A DNA stretch of 64,000 nt, from positions 10,354,001-10,418,000 of the forward strand of contig CAVNZM010000003.1 of assembly GCA_963693365.1 (NCBI GenBank), read 5' to 3'. Position numbers and translations under genes: made by a program. The notes under the pieces were generated by a model, which saw only the letters and a program-made list of their open reading frames with translations, made no database searches and had not been told where the DNA came from. Shown here in pieces: positions 35,859-46,970 of this stretch; position 1 is the first letter of the stretch, and each line of letters begins with the position of its first letter. Source of the DNA: Amoebidium appalachense (taxonomy: Eukaryota; Ichthyosporea).

Positions 35859-36038
35859 AGTCGCACACATCGATTCAGTCGCACACATCGATTCAGTCGC
35901 ACACATCGATTCAGTCGCACACATCGATTCAGTCGCACACATCGATTCAGTCGCACACATCGATTCAGTCGCACACATCGATTCAGTCGCACACATCGAT
36001 TCAGTCGCACACATCGATTCAGTCGCACACATCGATTC
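35859..36038 (+). repeat. Ten perfect 18-bp monomers forming the LINE 5' end
   Basis: AGTCGCACACATCGATTC is repeated exactly ten times (180 bp), starting directly after the target-site duplication. Tandem 5' monomers are promoters in some L1 families; a promoter role here is inferred. Confidence 0.92.
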
Positions 36039-36144
36039 AAATGTCGCTCTTTATTATCTGCTAATAAATAGTATCCTTCGCGCATCCACCCCTAAACCAG
36101 GCCATCCGTGGCCCTAAGGGCCGGGGAACACCCCCATCCATGTC

Positions 36145-37329
36145 ATGGCACATGCCTATAATCGTTTCAGAACCTCTTTCAAAGTTCCATCTACACCCAT
36201 CACACATGTGCGACCATTAAAACGTCCAGCAGATACACCTACCACAGATGCACAACCAGAAAAACATCGCCTTAGACTAAGCGCAACACCTATTTACAAT
36301 ACACTACCCATTCAGAATAACACCACACCACTCCGTAGAAACACAATAACAACCATGCCGAAACTTTCGGTTGATACAGTACTGGCAGAACTTGCCCTCG
36401 TTAAGAAACAGCTAAATGAGCTGTTACCACTCAAGAACATGATAGAAAAACTCCAAACAGAAAATACCCAACTCAAGCTCACCATTGATTCACTCACAGC
36501 CCAGCTAAACATTAGTGGATCGCAAAACCCCAAAACTCATGAGCAAACATCTCGCGACGGAGACATTTCCACCCCAACACAAAACAACACAGGACCGGAA
36601 GCACAGCTCCCGGCAGAGTTCCTAGAATATGCGAACTCTCGTAAAACACCCGAGCTCCGCCAAATTGCCAAGGAAACATATGCCAGCATTCTTGCAGGCA
36701 ACGAGTACCGCCGCAACTCCCCTCCCAAACCGCCGGCTAAGGGGAACACCCAAGCAAACGGTAACATCAACATCCCACCCAAATACGAGAGGGTGTATTT
36801 CAAAGTCAAGCACGGCAGACGCCCACACAGGGCCATGTGGTCCATCTTCAAGGCTCTCGGCTTCCGGTGCTCTCGCATCCTTTGTCTGTCCTTCATTGGA
36901 TACGATGTGCTGGAAGTAGCAGTACGGGGCGACTATAACCGTGCGTTCATCCGTGACGCGACAAAGGGGTGTGGAAGCTTCTTCACCCACCTCCCAAGCT
37001 ACGACCCATGCGCGCCGGAAAACATTCAGAAAGCAGACAAAGAACGTAAAGTGTCTGCTAAGAATGCGTGCGCCACACGTTGTCGTGTACGCATCAGCAA
37101 GGCAAAAGAGTTCCTCGCAAAGTTGGAAAACGATGCTACGAGCGTGATAGACACGGACACGAAGGAACCAATGTTTTCTGGTGAGAAACTGCTCGAGCGC
37201 AAACGCCGATGCGAGATGGAAATCGAGCTCTTCTGCGAACTGTTCGCGCTGGCGGAAGGTCGTGCATACGACCCCGTAAGCGACAAGTGGGAACCAACCC
37301 CACAGGTGTCGGACCAAACCGATGCCTAA
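36145..37329 (+). CDS. LINE ORF1 protein
   Basis: 394 codons from ATG to TAA. The first 70 residues are basic and Thr/Pro-rich. Residues about 75-125 form a coiled coil (LAELALVKKQLNELLPLKNM, IEKLQTENTQLKLTIDSL), as in L1-type ORF1 proteins that trimerise and coat the RNA. The C-terminal half contains YFKVKHGRRPHRAMWSIFKA and LSFIGYDVLEVAVRG, which could be an RNA-binding fold, but no CCHC knuckle is present. Its last 8 nt (ATGCCTAA) contain the ORF2 start codon, so translation of ORF2 may couple to ORF1 termination. Confidence 0.8.
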   Translation: MAHAYNRFRTSFKVPSTPITHVRPLKRPADTPTTDAQPEKHRLRLSATPIYNTLPIQNNTTPLRRNTITTMPKLSVDTVLAELALVKKQLNELLPLKNMIEKLQTENTQLKLTIDSLTAQLNISGSQNPKTHEQTSRDGDISTPTQNNTGPEAQLPAEFLEYANSRKTPELRQIAKETYASILAGNEYRRNSPPKPPAKGNTQANGNINIPPKYERVYFKVKHGRRPHRAMWSIFKALGFRCSRILCLSFIGYDVLEVAVRGDYNRAFIRDATKGCGSFFTHLPSYDPCAPENIQKADKERKVSAKNACATRCRVRISKAKEFLAKLENDATSVIDTDTKEPMFSGEKLLERKRRCEMEIELFCELFALAEGRAYDPVSDKWEPTPQVSDQTDA

Positions 37330-40300
37330 TTTATCCTTCTTCTTCTGGAATGCTCGGACACTGGGCCCCCAAAAGGGCCTCCCCCCCGGGACACTCGACG
37401 ATAAAATCAGCTACATACAACAACAGACAAACAACCACACGTTTACAGTGATTTGCGAAACACAGTTTAAAAACCACCACAAATTCAACTCTACATTGGT
37501 CGACACATCCACACACCCCGGTTACGCGAAAAACCGAGGCATTATTGTACTTGCCGCACCACACGTGAGAGTGAAGTGCAAACCGGTAGCAAAAACGGAA
37601 TTCTCGGTTTCTATAGAGTTTCTTTCTAATGTTTTTACTTTTGTATATTACCCACCATCTATGTCGGTTGTCGAATTGACTCACGAGTTGTCACAGTTAC
37701 CAATGTCCACTGTTATTTTAGGTGATTTTAACACGCGACTCCACCACACAGACACACTGCAAGTGAGTGTCGGGTACCCATCTAAGCCCCCGGAGCGTGC
37801 TATCCCTTTAGCAAGGTATGTCCAAAGTCACACTTTGCGGTTCCCTCAAATATCCCATGCCCACAACACCGACTGGGGAGTGGCCTTTTGGCCATCAACC
37901 ATGTCAAAACTCTCTCTCCCTCCTAACCTCTCTAGGTCATCTGACCACTCTCCTATCCTTTTCCTACCTAAGATCTCCCTTGATCTGCTCCCCCTCCCCC
38001 TCCCACCTTTCGCCTCCGTCTATCCCAGCTTAAGTCACAGTGGGGTAGAGTTGATGTATGTGTATGCTATGCTACGAAACACCCTATATATATGCGCCTA
38101 TTAGAATCTGCACAAGCCAGGCCAGATTCACATCTCGTACTAGATACATGCACTAACTTTATTGTTGATGATTTGATAGATCTCGGTGATTATGCTGGCG
38201 GTGGTAGGAAGGAATATCCCGATGCTCTCTTGTTACCAAACACCACTCCCGCTAGACTAGGTGAACCCCTGTCTCAAAAGGAAAGCTTGCGCCGGCTTGC
38301 TAGTATGAATCGATTTGGCCCCCCTGCTCGTATTATTGGTGATACCACTGGAGACCCCCTCATAGACTCTGATAAGTATTTCTCGGAACTGTTTAAAGAT
38401 AGGACCCCCGCTCAGAAACCTATTGTGTGGCCTGTAGACCCATCTATCCCCATAGAATCGATCCTCCCCTTTTTCAGTCCCGATGCCATATGGTCTGTGA
38501 TATCTAGTTATAGCTCTAGTAAGTCTTGTGGACCTGATGGACTCCCTGCTGGGTTTCTTAAAATCCTTGTTCCCTCCTACCCACAAAAGGAAAGTGATCG
38601 TGCTATTAAACCTGATCTTACTATCATGTTAAGCTCTCTCTTTTCTTGGTGTGTTAAATGTGGACATGTCCCGTCATCTTGGTTAGATACCTTAGTGATC
38701 CCCATAGTTAAGAAGGACTCTGAGGGCCCCATATCATCCTTTCGCCCCATTACACTAACCCAGGTTGTTCGTAGATTCTTTGAAGCTTGCTTACTTAGGT
38801 TATTTGCACATCACCCTAGGTTTCAATCTATTCTTCACATACACCCATGCCAATCCGCTTTTCGTAAAAACAATTCATGTTATGTTCAAATAATGGCACT
38901 GCACGATTCTATGCAAGTTGGTGCACAATATGTTGGCTTTATTGATTGGAAAACTGCTTACGATTCTGTCTCCCCTGGTCTCCTATGGGAAAAGCTTGCT
39001 GCACGGGGTGTACCACACTGCATTGGTGTTCTGTTAGAAGCACTCTTGTCTCAAACCTATGGTAGAGCTGTGGTTAATGGGCATCTTTCATATGGTTTTG
39101 CTCGTACTAGAGGTCTCTTGCAGGGTTCATTGCTTAGCCCCTTTTTGTTTAACCTATTTATAGATGATTTGGCTGTCAAGATTTACGCCGAAAACGATGA
39201 CCCTATTAATAACTTTCCGCCTGCACTTCTCTATGCTGATGATCTGTCCCTCCTTGCCCGTACCCCTAGACGCCTGCAAAGATTGTTCGATGTAGTGTCA
39301 GAGTGGTGCAAGGCAAACCTTATGATCCTTAACATAGACAAATGTGGTGTTCTTGTACCTGATATAGCTAACAATTTACACACATTTACATTATCATCTA
39401 AACCTGTACCTATAGTTCCAGAATACAAATATCTTGGTGTTCCGGTTGATTCTGTTGGTGTTATGTTTCCCCATATGGTCGAAAAGAGGGTAGAGTTGGC
39501 TCGTAAGCGGTTAGCTTTCTTCTCGGCTAATATTTTTAAAGACACACCCCTCCATCCTTCTATTAGACTTACATTTATTCGCACTTTTGTCTTCCCGGCA
39601 TGTGAATATGGTTTACCCCTTCTCGCCGCTTGGATCAAGAAAGAGAGAACTAGAGCGCTTAAACCCTTGGCAAATTTCCTTGAAGCAGAAGTTGCCTCCT
39701 TTCTATCTAACAACTGTTGTAAACCTGGGCCTGTAACGCTCTCGATATATGGTCTGGTCCCAATAGCTGCTAGAGTATCCTATCTCGCGCTGAAATTCAA
39801 TAAGCACATAAGCCGCTTAAAGAAGTATTTGCCCTCCCACCCTCTCTTCTCTATCCGACCTGTCCCCTCCTCACCTCTCCCCTCTTTCCTCCCCTCTCTC
39901 TCCCCTTCTCCCCTGGGCACAAATACAAATAAACCCCGCAATAGTGTGTGTGTGACTTTGGACTGCCACTTACTTATTAAACATGTACACAATCACAAGA
40001 TAATCACGCAATATAACAAATGGAAAAAGATACCACACGACACTAGACCCGATGAAAGCATACACCTTGAAAAACTAAGCCTTATGTCTCGTTTTATATA
40101 TACTGACCGCCTCAACCATATTGCCAAATATGGCACTCGCAAGTGTATAACACCTAAATACATATTACCTTCCTGTAGAACTGGTCTTTCTCTAGCTGAT
40201 GGTATTATTGATCAATTACCACGCTTTTACTGTACACGTGCTATACAGTGGAGATCTAATAAGTATAAGGTGGCATCATTTGCATGCCCAAACAACACAC

Positions 40301-40515
40301 ACACACACCAGTTTAACCGGTCATGTATCGCCAAATGTAGTTTGATAGACCACATAATACCGCAACACACACACGTCACATTCACAACAGACACCCAGAA
40401 AGATAGCCTACCTGTAAATTACAACATCCTTGATTTTATACTAAACACGCGTAACTACGACCTGTTTATTAGATGTATTGATTGGCTTGAGAAACACATC
40501 ACTACAAAATTATAG
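37322..40515 (+). CDS. LINE ORF2: apurinic-type endonuclease and reverse transcriptase, with one frameshift
   Basis: 37322-38104 encodes the endonuclease (SFFFWNARTL, FTVICETQF, TVILGDFNTR and RSSDHSPILF are the metal-binding and catalytic blocks). 38092-40515 encodes the linker and RT in the -1 frame (SKSCGPDGLPAGFLK, GFIDWKTAYDSV, GLLQGSLLSPFLFNLFIDDL, LYADDLSLL). The RT frame reads sensibly upstream of its first ATG (RLRLSQLKSQWGRVDV), so the original protein was probably one ORF and the shift lies in the CCCCCTCCCCCTCCC tract at about 37988-38008. As it stands the endonuclease frame ends at TAG 38102-38104. The enzyme nicks target DNA and primes reverse transcription from it. Confidence 0.85.
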
Positions 40516-40519
40516 CGCA

Positions 40520-40586
<67 letters not shown>

Positions 40587-40618
40587 CCAGCTGATACCGA
40601 GTGTCCCGAGGGGAGCCC

Positions 40619-40661
<43 letters not shown>

Positions 40662-40858
40662 GGGGAACCCCAACTAATTGATTTCTCCTTGTAGTCTTTA
40701 TGGTGTCTCGTAGAGAAAGTAAACCCTGATATATAGTCACCACCCGACATCTATGTACGTGATCATGATATACCGCTGAGGGGATATTCCGAGCAAAACC
40801 CCCCCCCCCATACCTGAGACTGGTTCTCTTTGCCTCGAGTAAACAGCGTAAACCCCCC
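40516..40858 (+). other. LINE 3' UTR with internal (CA)n and poly(A)
   Basis: (CA)n 40523-40584, GTCCCGAGGGGAGCCCC, an A-run of 38-39 at about 40623-40660, GGGGAACCCC, then unique sequence to GTAAACCCCCC. Both copies share everything up to that C-run, and the target-site duplication follows it, so the A-run is internal and not the integration tail. Confidence 0.85.
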
Positions 40859-40869
40859 ATTGCCACATC
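40859..40869. repeat. LINE target-site duplication, 3' copy
   Basis: Second copy of ATTGCCACATC, directly after the LINE's terminal C-run. Confidence 0.9.
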
Positions 40870-41102
40870 CCGCTGGCGTGCAGTGTGCGACTATCGTCAT
40901 AGCAACCCACATATATGCCGCCTCCGATCCTAGCAACCCACTTTCCGTTGCGATTACAATATACACCCCGATAGCGTTGGCCCGTGTCTTTCACATTTCG
41001 GGTTGCAAATGTGCGAGCAAGTCCAAAGAGTGTCTGCCAGCCGGGAGTCCATTCCTGCTTAGCGTCCTATATCAGAGATGGAGAAAGCAGTACGGATGTA
41101 TA

Positions 41103-41103
<1 letters not shown>

Positions 41104-41146
<43 letters not shown>

Positions 41147-41150
41147 TATA

Positions 41151-41186
<36 letters not shown>
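41104..41186. repeat. (AT)n tract
   Basis: Two (TA)n runs around ACACACTATAG, self-complementary throughout. Confidence 0.95.
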
Positions 41187-41190
<4 letters not shown>

Positions 41191-41575
41191 CTTATATTGC
41201 TTTAAATAAAGTTTAATGTAAGTGTACCTGCAGCTGAGCCTTACGATCATTGCCTACCCTACCCCCCTCCCCCCTCCCCCTACGGGGCCCCCGCCCTGCC
41301 CTTACACCGTTCACTTTCAAACACCGGTACACCCGTACACCAACTATAAAAACCTGCCTACACTAATATTAACATCCAACAGTTGGGTGGCCATATTGGT
41401 GCTTTATGTCCCGTGGGCATTGTGGGTGGATGGTGCTACGTGTACAGTAGGCGCGGTTGTGTTTTTTAATTTTTTTTCTTTCTTTTTTTTCTTTTTCTTT
41501 TCTTTCTCTCCTTTACTTTTATTTCAACAAAAAACAAACTATGTGGAGGAAAATGTGTGTGTGTGTGTGTGTGTG

Positions 41576-41612
<37 letters not shown>

Positions 41613-41959
41613 AAAAAAACGCACACACCTAGGCCTGTTTGTGTCACGGTGTTTATGCGTGTCTGCGCTTGTGTGTGCGTGTGCGTGCCCATGTGTGCGT
41701 GTGTGCGTGTGTATTTATACATGTGCATGTGTGCTAATGCTTGTGCACATGATATTAGCTATAGTGTACGTTTGTGTGCGTGTGTGTGCGTGTTGGAGGG
41801 TTTGCATATATATGTGGGTGTGTGTAAAGGGGCAGGGGAGGGGAGGGAAGGAAAGAGGAGGGGGGGGGGGGGGGGGGGGGGGGGGGAGGTAAGGGAGAAA
41901 GAAAGGAGACAGACACACAGACACACAGACACACACACACACAGAGAGAGAAAGAGCGA

Positions 41960-41990
<31 letters not shown>

Positions 41991-42010
41991 AGAGAGAGAG
42001 AGAGAGAGAG

Positions 42011-42050
<40 letters not shown>

Positions 42051-43035
42051 AGGGAGAGAGAGAGAGAGAGAGAGCTAGTGAGAGACAGAGAGAGGGATGA
42101 GAAAGAGGGGGGGGGGAGAGATAGAGATAGAGAGAGAGGGAGAGGGAGCGAGAATGTGTGTGTGTGTGTGACTGGATAGAGAGACGAGGGGGTAAAGCTT
42201 GAGAACCGCATACCGTTGCCAAAATACCAAAGGGAGAAAACTGGCCAAGAACAGTCAGACCGTTCTGAATGCCGAACACAGTTTGTTGGGGCCCTGCGAC
42301 CACTAGGAGTTAGACTTTATTCGCAATCGTTGCCCTCTCCCCCCCCCCCCCCTCTTTCTCCTTCTTCCTCTCCCCCCACCCCCCCCCCACCCCACCCCCC
42401 CTCATCCCCCCCCCCCCTCCCCCTCCCCCCCCCCCCCCTTCACACCCCAGCTTCTGTACACAATTGCCAGCGGAATAAAACAGAGAGGGGGTATCCGGGG
42501 AAGGAAAATCAGTGGGTGAATGAACATACACAACACCAGTGGGCAGGCATACGACAGTGTATTCTCAGAATATAATCAGCACGCTTTCTCGATTCAGCTT
42601 TAGACGAATGTATACTGAAACAGGTTTAAGACCTAATCGTCGATATTGAGTTACGGTATCAAACGGTCACACACATCTCCCAGCACAACCACACACCTCT
42701 CGCCTGGGCCAGAGCATGTAGAAACCGTGTGCCCATCGACTGGACGGTGTTGGGAGTGATGTCACCCAAGCATGCCAATTGGCTTCTCGTTGCAGATGCC
42801 CATAGAACCCTCTGTACAGGTGCAAAGTAAGCAAACTAGAAGCCTTGGGTAGAATGTGAAACTCGATAGGGAAGGCCCAACTAAGGGTATCGACTAGCCG
42901 CTAAAAGCGTAGACTTTCAAAGGAGGAGGATTGAGACGCGGGGGATTTTCTATGTGAATGCCCATATGGCTTTGTGCTGTATCCACACAGGCATGTAAGC
43001 GTGCCCGTGCGCACAGGCTCTGTGAATGTAAGTTA
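41187..43035. repeat. Microsatellite and low-complexity region
   Basis: G-run 41578-41611, GT-rich 41640-41820, G-run 41860-41886, (GA)n 41940-42150, C-rich 42338-42440. Unique sequence 42450-43035 shows no recognisable coding. Confidence 0.85.
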
Positions 43036-43063
43036 TTAGGATGGAATATGCTTACTAGAGTCA

Positions 43064-43066
<3 letters not shown>

Positions 43067-43160
<94 letters not shown>

Positions 43161-43172
43161 CGCGCGTGTGTG

Positions 43173-43236
<64 letters not shown>

Positions 43237-43312
43237 CGTGCGTGCTGCGTGCATGCGTGCTTGTGTGTGTGTGTGCGTGTGTGTGGGTCAGTGTGTGTGT
43301 GTGTTTAGACCT
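43067..43312 (+). repeat. Long (GT)n tract
   Basis: Nearly pure (GT)n with short GC interruptions (CGCGCG, GTGCGTGCGTGC). Confidence 0.95.
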
Positions 43313-43514
43313 GGTGGCATAGGGTACTGTCTTATACACACAATCAACAGTCATAATGTATGCTATAGACGTGTTTGCATCTTTGCATGTAGGCACGGCT
43401 GTAATGTCAAACACACTACATCTCCAATTCCATGAAAGCTCATCTGACTTCCTCCCTACATAACTCGTGCTGTCCTCCCAGGTGTATGTCTGTATGTGTG
43501 TGCTTGGGGCGAGG

Positions 43515-43942
43515 GGAGGATAGGGTGGATATGTACCTGTCCTATCGCGGTTGCATGTTTGGTCCCCGAGACAGCCGGCACTCGCACCAAACTCCGGGCC
43601 AACATGTATGACATCCTCATATATGACAGGCGGTCAAGCAAGCACACAGGTATCTGAAATAAGGAAATGTATCCATCAGAGCCTGCCGAAAGTTGCTTTA
43701 TATGCCGGATAGCAAGTGTTGCACTCACTCCCCGTTGCAGGTGGAAAAACGTTTACCCTAGTCTTGCGAATTTTCCTTCCCCTTCTCTCTCAACATGGCC
43801 CAGTGCTTCGTACAGCGGCCAGTGTTGTTTTGTGTGGGTAAACGGAGAAGAAGAGAGCACAGATGGGTGTTATGTTATACACAACACAGAGACACACGGG
43901 AGAAACACAACCGGAGAGGTGGAACGATTTCTGGAACCATAG
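43515..43942 (+). CDS. Possible two-exon fragment of an unrecognised gene
   Basis: 43562-43650 reads VPETAGTRTKLRANMYDILI and YDRRSSKHT and ends in an ACAG|GTATCTG donor; the frame may extend back to about 43515. A GTTGCAG acceptor at 43740 precedes a stretch whose frames read either GGKTFTLVLRIFLPLL, stopping at 43855, or GQCCFVWVNGEEESTDGCYV, stopping at 43942. I cannot decide between them and recognise no family. Confidence 0.25.
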
Positions 43943-43989
43943 GAAATGAATCAACTGCTTGATATTTATTTCAAGATGAAGTTTCTTTT

Positions 43990-44107
43990 ATCATGAAGAA
44001 GCGGAGTCGGCGAAGCTTCGACATCTCATCATGAAGAAGCGGAGTTGGCGAAGCTTCGACATCTCAGCAAGGCCTCCTAAATAGGTGTGCTATATAGGAG
44101 GCCTTGC
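43990..44107. repeat. 38-bp tandem pair followed by a 13-bp perfect hairpin
   Basis: Two 38-bp units (43990-44027 and 44028-44065, one mismatch) each contain CGAAGCTTCG. They are followed by the stem GCAAGGCCTCCTA (44067-44079), a 15-nt loop and its complement (44095-44107). A (GAGTCCGT)n-like array lies at 44146-44186. Confidence 0.85.
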
Positions 44108-44281
44108 ATCTCAGTATTGGAGTCCGGCAAGCCGCGGTTTGAGTCCGTCCGTGAGTCCGTGAGTCCGTGAGTCCGTGAGTCCGCCCCTGAACGGGGCAGA
44201 ACGATTGGCAGAGATTAAATAGCCTTATATGGTAACTAACGAGCATGTAATGCCGCGGACGTACACACACACGTCACCACC

Positions 44282-44637
44282 GTGCACCACAACCACCACC
44301 CACCCCCCTCAACCAAGGGACGCAGGGTGCTCTGGCGGACCCCCCCCCCCCCCCCTGCTCCCTTCTCCCCCCTCTCACCCCCCCCCCCCCCCCCCCCCTG
44401 CCTTCCTTCCCTCTCTGGGCCACTCCTATACCCTCCCTTCCCCCCCCTCCCTTCCCCCCCTCCCCCCCCCCCCCCCCCCCCCCCCTCGCCTCCCCCCCCT
44501 CCCCCAGGCCAACTCCCCCTCCCCCCCCCCAAAAAAAAACAAGTTTGAAAAAAAGAACCGCAACGTGAAGGGTAGTGGGTCCTAATTGGTCCTGCTTGGG
44601 GTCCCCCCCCCCCCCCCCCCTCCCCCCCCCCCTCCCT

Positions 44638-44668
<31 letters not shown>

Positions 44669-44817
44669 GGCCTGGCCTCGGAGGCCTCCTCACCTAAACA
44701 GATATCTCTCCCTCCTTCCGTCCTTCCCCCTGGCCCTCACTCTTCCTCCTAAACCACACATCTCTAGCTCTCCCTGCTGCCCCTTAGCCATTCTGGGCAC
44801 TCTGGGCATTCAAACCC

Positions 44818-44854
<37 letters not shown>

Positions 44855-44960
44855 CCCCTACCCTTCACCACAACTACGACCACCAAATTTCAAACTCAAA
44901 ACTTCAAAAAAAAAAATAAATCCAAACTCTCGGTTCAATTGCAGCAGATTTCAAAGCACC
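44282..44960. repeat. C-homopolymer region
   Basis: Long C-runs at 44341-44355, 44379-44398, 44461-44485, 44605-44666 and 44819-44853, with CnAn at 44521-44539. There is no gene. Confidence 0.9.
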
Positions 44961-45474
44961 AGAAATGAGTGAGTGATCGGGTGAGTGAGTGAGCGCACAC
45001 AGCCTGGCAGTGAACACACACACATGGCACCCTATTATGAAGCCTTAGGGGATTATTCCAGTTTTGCCATTCCCTTTATATTAGGGTGTCATGTGTGTGT
45101 GTTCACTGACTGTGTATGACACTAGTCACGGTGTGCTCACTCACTCATTTCTGGCACTCATCTTCCTGCAAACCTCAGTACTATGCATGCATGGGACCAC
45201 ACACACACAGATCATCATGTGCACACGTACTCAAACTTGCAAACGTGCACACGTACTACAATGTACCCATAGTGTCATACGTATATCCACACACACACAC
45301 ACAGTATTAATGGGGCCACTGGGCCACATCAGCAATTCGAAACTACTTCAAGCTGAACTATTATTCTGCAAACAAGTTGAACACATTTCCAGTATAAAAG
45401 AAAAGTTGACATGTTGTTGAAGCAGGCCTATTCAGCAAAGGCAAATTCATACTCCCCCTCCTTCCCCTCCCTTC

Positions 45475-45510
<36 letters not shown>

Positions 45511-45760
45511 ATTATACTTCTGCTCACTGAGATTGAAGAAGAAATTCGTTCTTCAATTGTGAAAAGAAAAAGGAGCCACAAGAATAGTAACTAAGATATA
45601 TGCCTATTAGATTATCGGGCAGACACGATACGTGCGGCACACACGTGCGCGCACACCCATCCCAATCTCCCCCCCCGGGGCCCCTTCCCCCCCCCTCCCC
45701 ACACTCACACATACACACACCCCGCACACATACATGCGCTCACACGCACAGCGCGCGCGC
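44961..45760. other. Unique and CA-rich sequence, no gene seen
   Basis: Mixed sequence with an A-run at 45475-45506 and (CG)n at 45751-45773. Frames are short and low-complexity. Confidence 0.6.
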
Positions 45761-45789
45761 GCGCGCGCGCGCAGACAAACAACACACAC

Positions 45790-45790
45790 A

Positions 45791-45839
<49 letters not shown>

Positions 45840-45924
45840 TGCCAGTGTGTGTGTATGTGTGTGTGTTTTTTCAAAGTGTTTGTGTGAGTGAGTGAGTGAG
45901 TGAGTGTGAGTGAGTGTGTGTGCG

Positions 45925-45967
<43 letters not shown>

Positions 45968-46035
45968 GGGTGGGTGTGTGTGTGTTTGTGTGTGACGGTG
46001 TGTGTGTGACACTGTGTGTGTGTGTGTGTGTTTTG

Positions 46036-46119
<84 letters not shown>

Positions 46120-46159
46120 TGTGGGGGGAGGGGAATGGGTGGTTGGGAGGGGGAGGGGG

Positions 46160-46204
<45 letters not shown>

Positions 46205-46225
46205 GGAGGGAGGGGGAGAGAGGAG

Positions 46226-46296
<71 letters not shown>

Positions 46297-46404
46297 TAGA
46301 GAGAGAGAAAGAGAGAAAGAGGGAGGGAGGAAGGGAAAGAGAGCCTCGGGGGAGAAAGAGAGAGATGGACCGGAAGATAAGAGGGGGGAGAGAGAGAGAG
46401 AGAA

Positions 46405-46493
<89 letters not shown>

Positions 46494-46736
46494 CGGAGTT
46501 GGTGTGGGAGAGGGGAAAAGGGGAGCAGAGGGAGGGAAGGGGGGAGGGGGGAGAGAGTGGTATAGAGAAAGAATCACGGAGAGACATGTTTATGATATTC
46601 GTGTGTGTGTGTGTGTGAACTCAGTGATTGTGTGTGTGTGTGTGTTGCGTGTGTTCTGCCGCAGCTGTAACCTGCACAGCGGTGTGTGTCGTGTGTGTGT
46701 GTGTTACTGTGTTTGTGTGTGTGTTTGTGTGTTGGT

Positions 46737-46770
<34 letters not shown>

Positions 46771-46931
46771 TGTGCATGCACGTGGGCGTGCGTGCGTCCG
46801 TGCGTATGTATCTGTGTACTCTGTGTGTGCACGTGCGTGTGCGTGTGTGAGCGTATGTTGAACACGGTGTGTTTATGTATACCTGTAATTGTGTGTAGCA
46901 GTGAATGCCCTCCTATCGATATCTCCCGGAC

Positions 46932-46962
<31 letters not shown>

Positions 46963-46970
46963 GCTCGGAT
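45790..46970. repeat. (GT)n, (GA)n, (AT)n and G/C-run region
   Basis: (GT)n 45796-45838 and 45915-46113, (GAGT)n 45886-45912, (GA)n 46161-46350, (AT)n 46408-46453, G-run 46737-46768 and C-run 46935-46962. Confidence 0.95.

Larger units (their letters stand above)
35859..40858 (+). mobile_element. Full-length LINE retrotransposon, 5.0 kb
   Basis: Bounded by the 11-bp target-site duplication. Order: ten 18-bp monomers, a short 5' UTR, ORF1 (36145-37329), ORF2 endonuclease and reverse transcriptase (37322-40515), then a 3' UTR with (CA)n, an internal A-run and about 190 bp of unique sequence ending in a C-run. No RNase H domain is evident. It inserted into the minus-strand AP2 gene in the opposite orientation. 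Confidence 0.93.
35100..41062 (-). pseudogene. AP2-domain (AP2/ERF-like) transcription-factor gene split by a LINE
   Basis: Reading on the minus strand from a possible acceptor (TGATATAG) at about 41062, the frame gives AKQEWTPGWQTLFGLARTFA and then an AP2 domain: QRYRGVYCNRNGKWVARI and IYVGCYDDSRTLHAS. The LINE at 35859-40858 interrupts it. Beyond, at 35858, the domain resumes as DVAIDYLVPKGELARRYPNY. A second AP2 domain follows: SSVYKGVSYQ, then (after a slip near 35640) GRYATEVEAALERDKETRAL, and (after a slip near 35510) LNFPLPTDYLSDRDAEKE. The frame runs on to a stop at 35100. AP2 domains bind DNA and are found in plant, algal and protist regulators and some homing endonucleases. The insertion alone would inactivate the gene; single-base slips at G-runs may be assembly errors. 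Confidence 0.65.

Noticed and set aside
35849-36085. Repeat protein encoded by the 18-bp monomers (Met-Cys-Ala-Thr-Glu-Ser units)
   Set aside because: The unit length is a multiple of three, so all frames stay open; the array is the LINE 5' end.
40623-40660. A-run taken as the LINE integration tail
   Set aside because: The target-site duplication and shared sequence lie 200 bp further on.
44100-44160. tRNA gene suggested by GCGGTTTGAGTCC, similar to a B box
   Set aside because: No matching A box and no cloverleaf can be drawn; it lies in a short tandem repeat.
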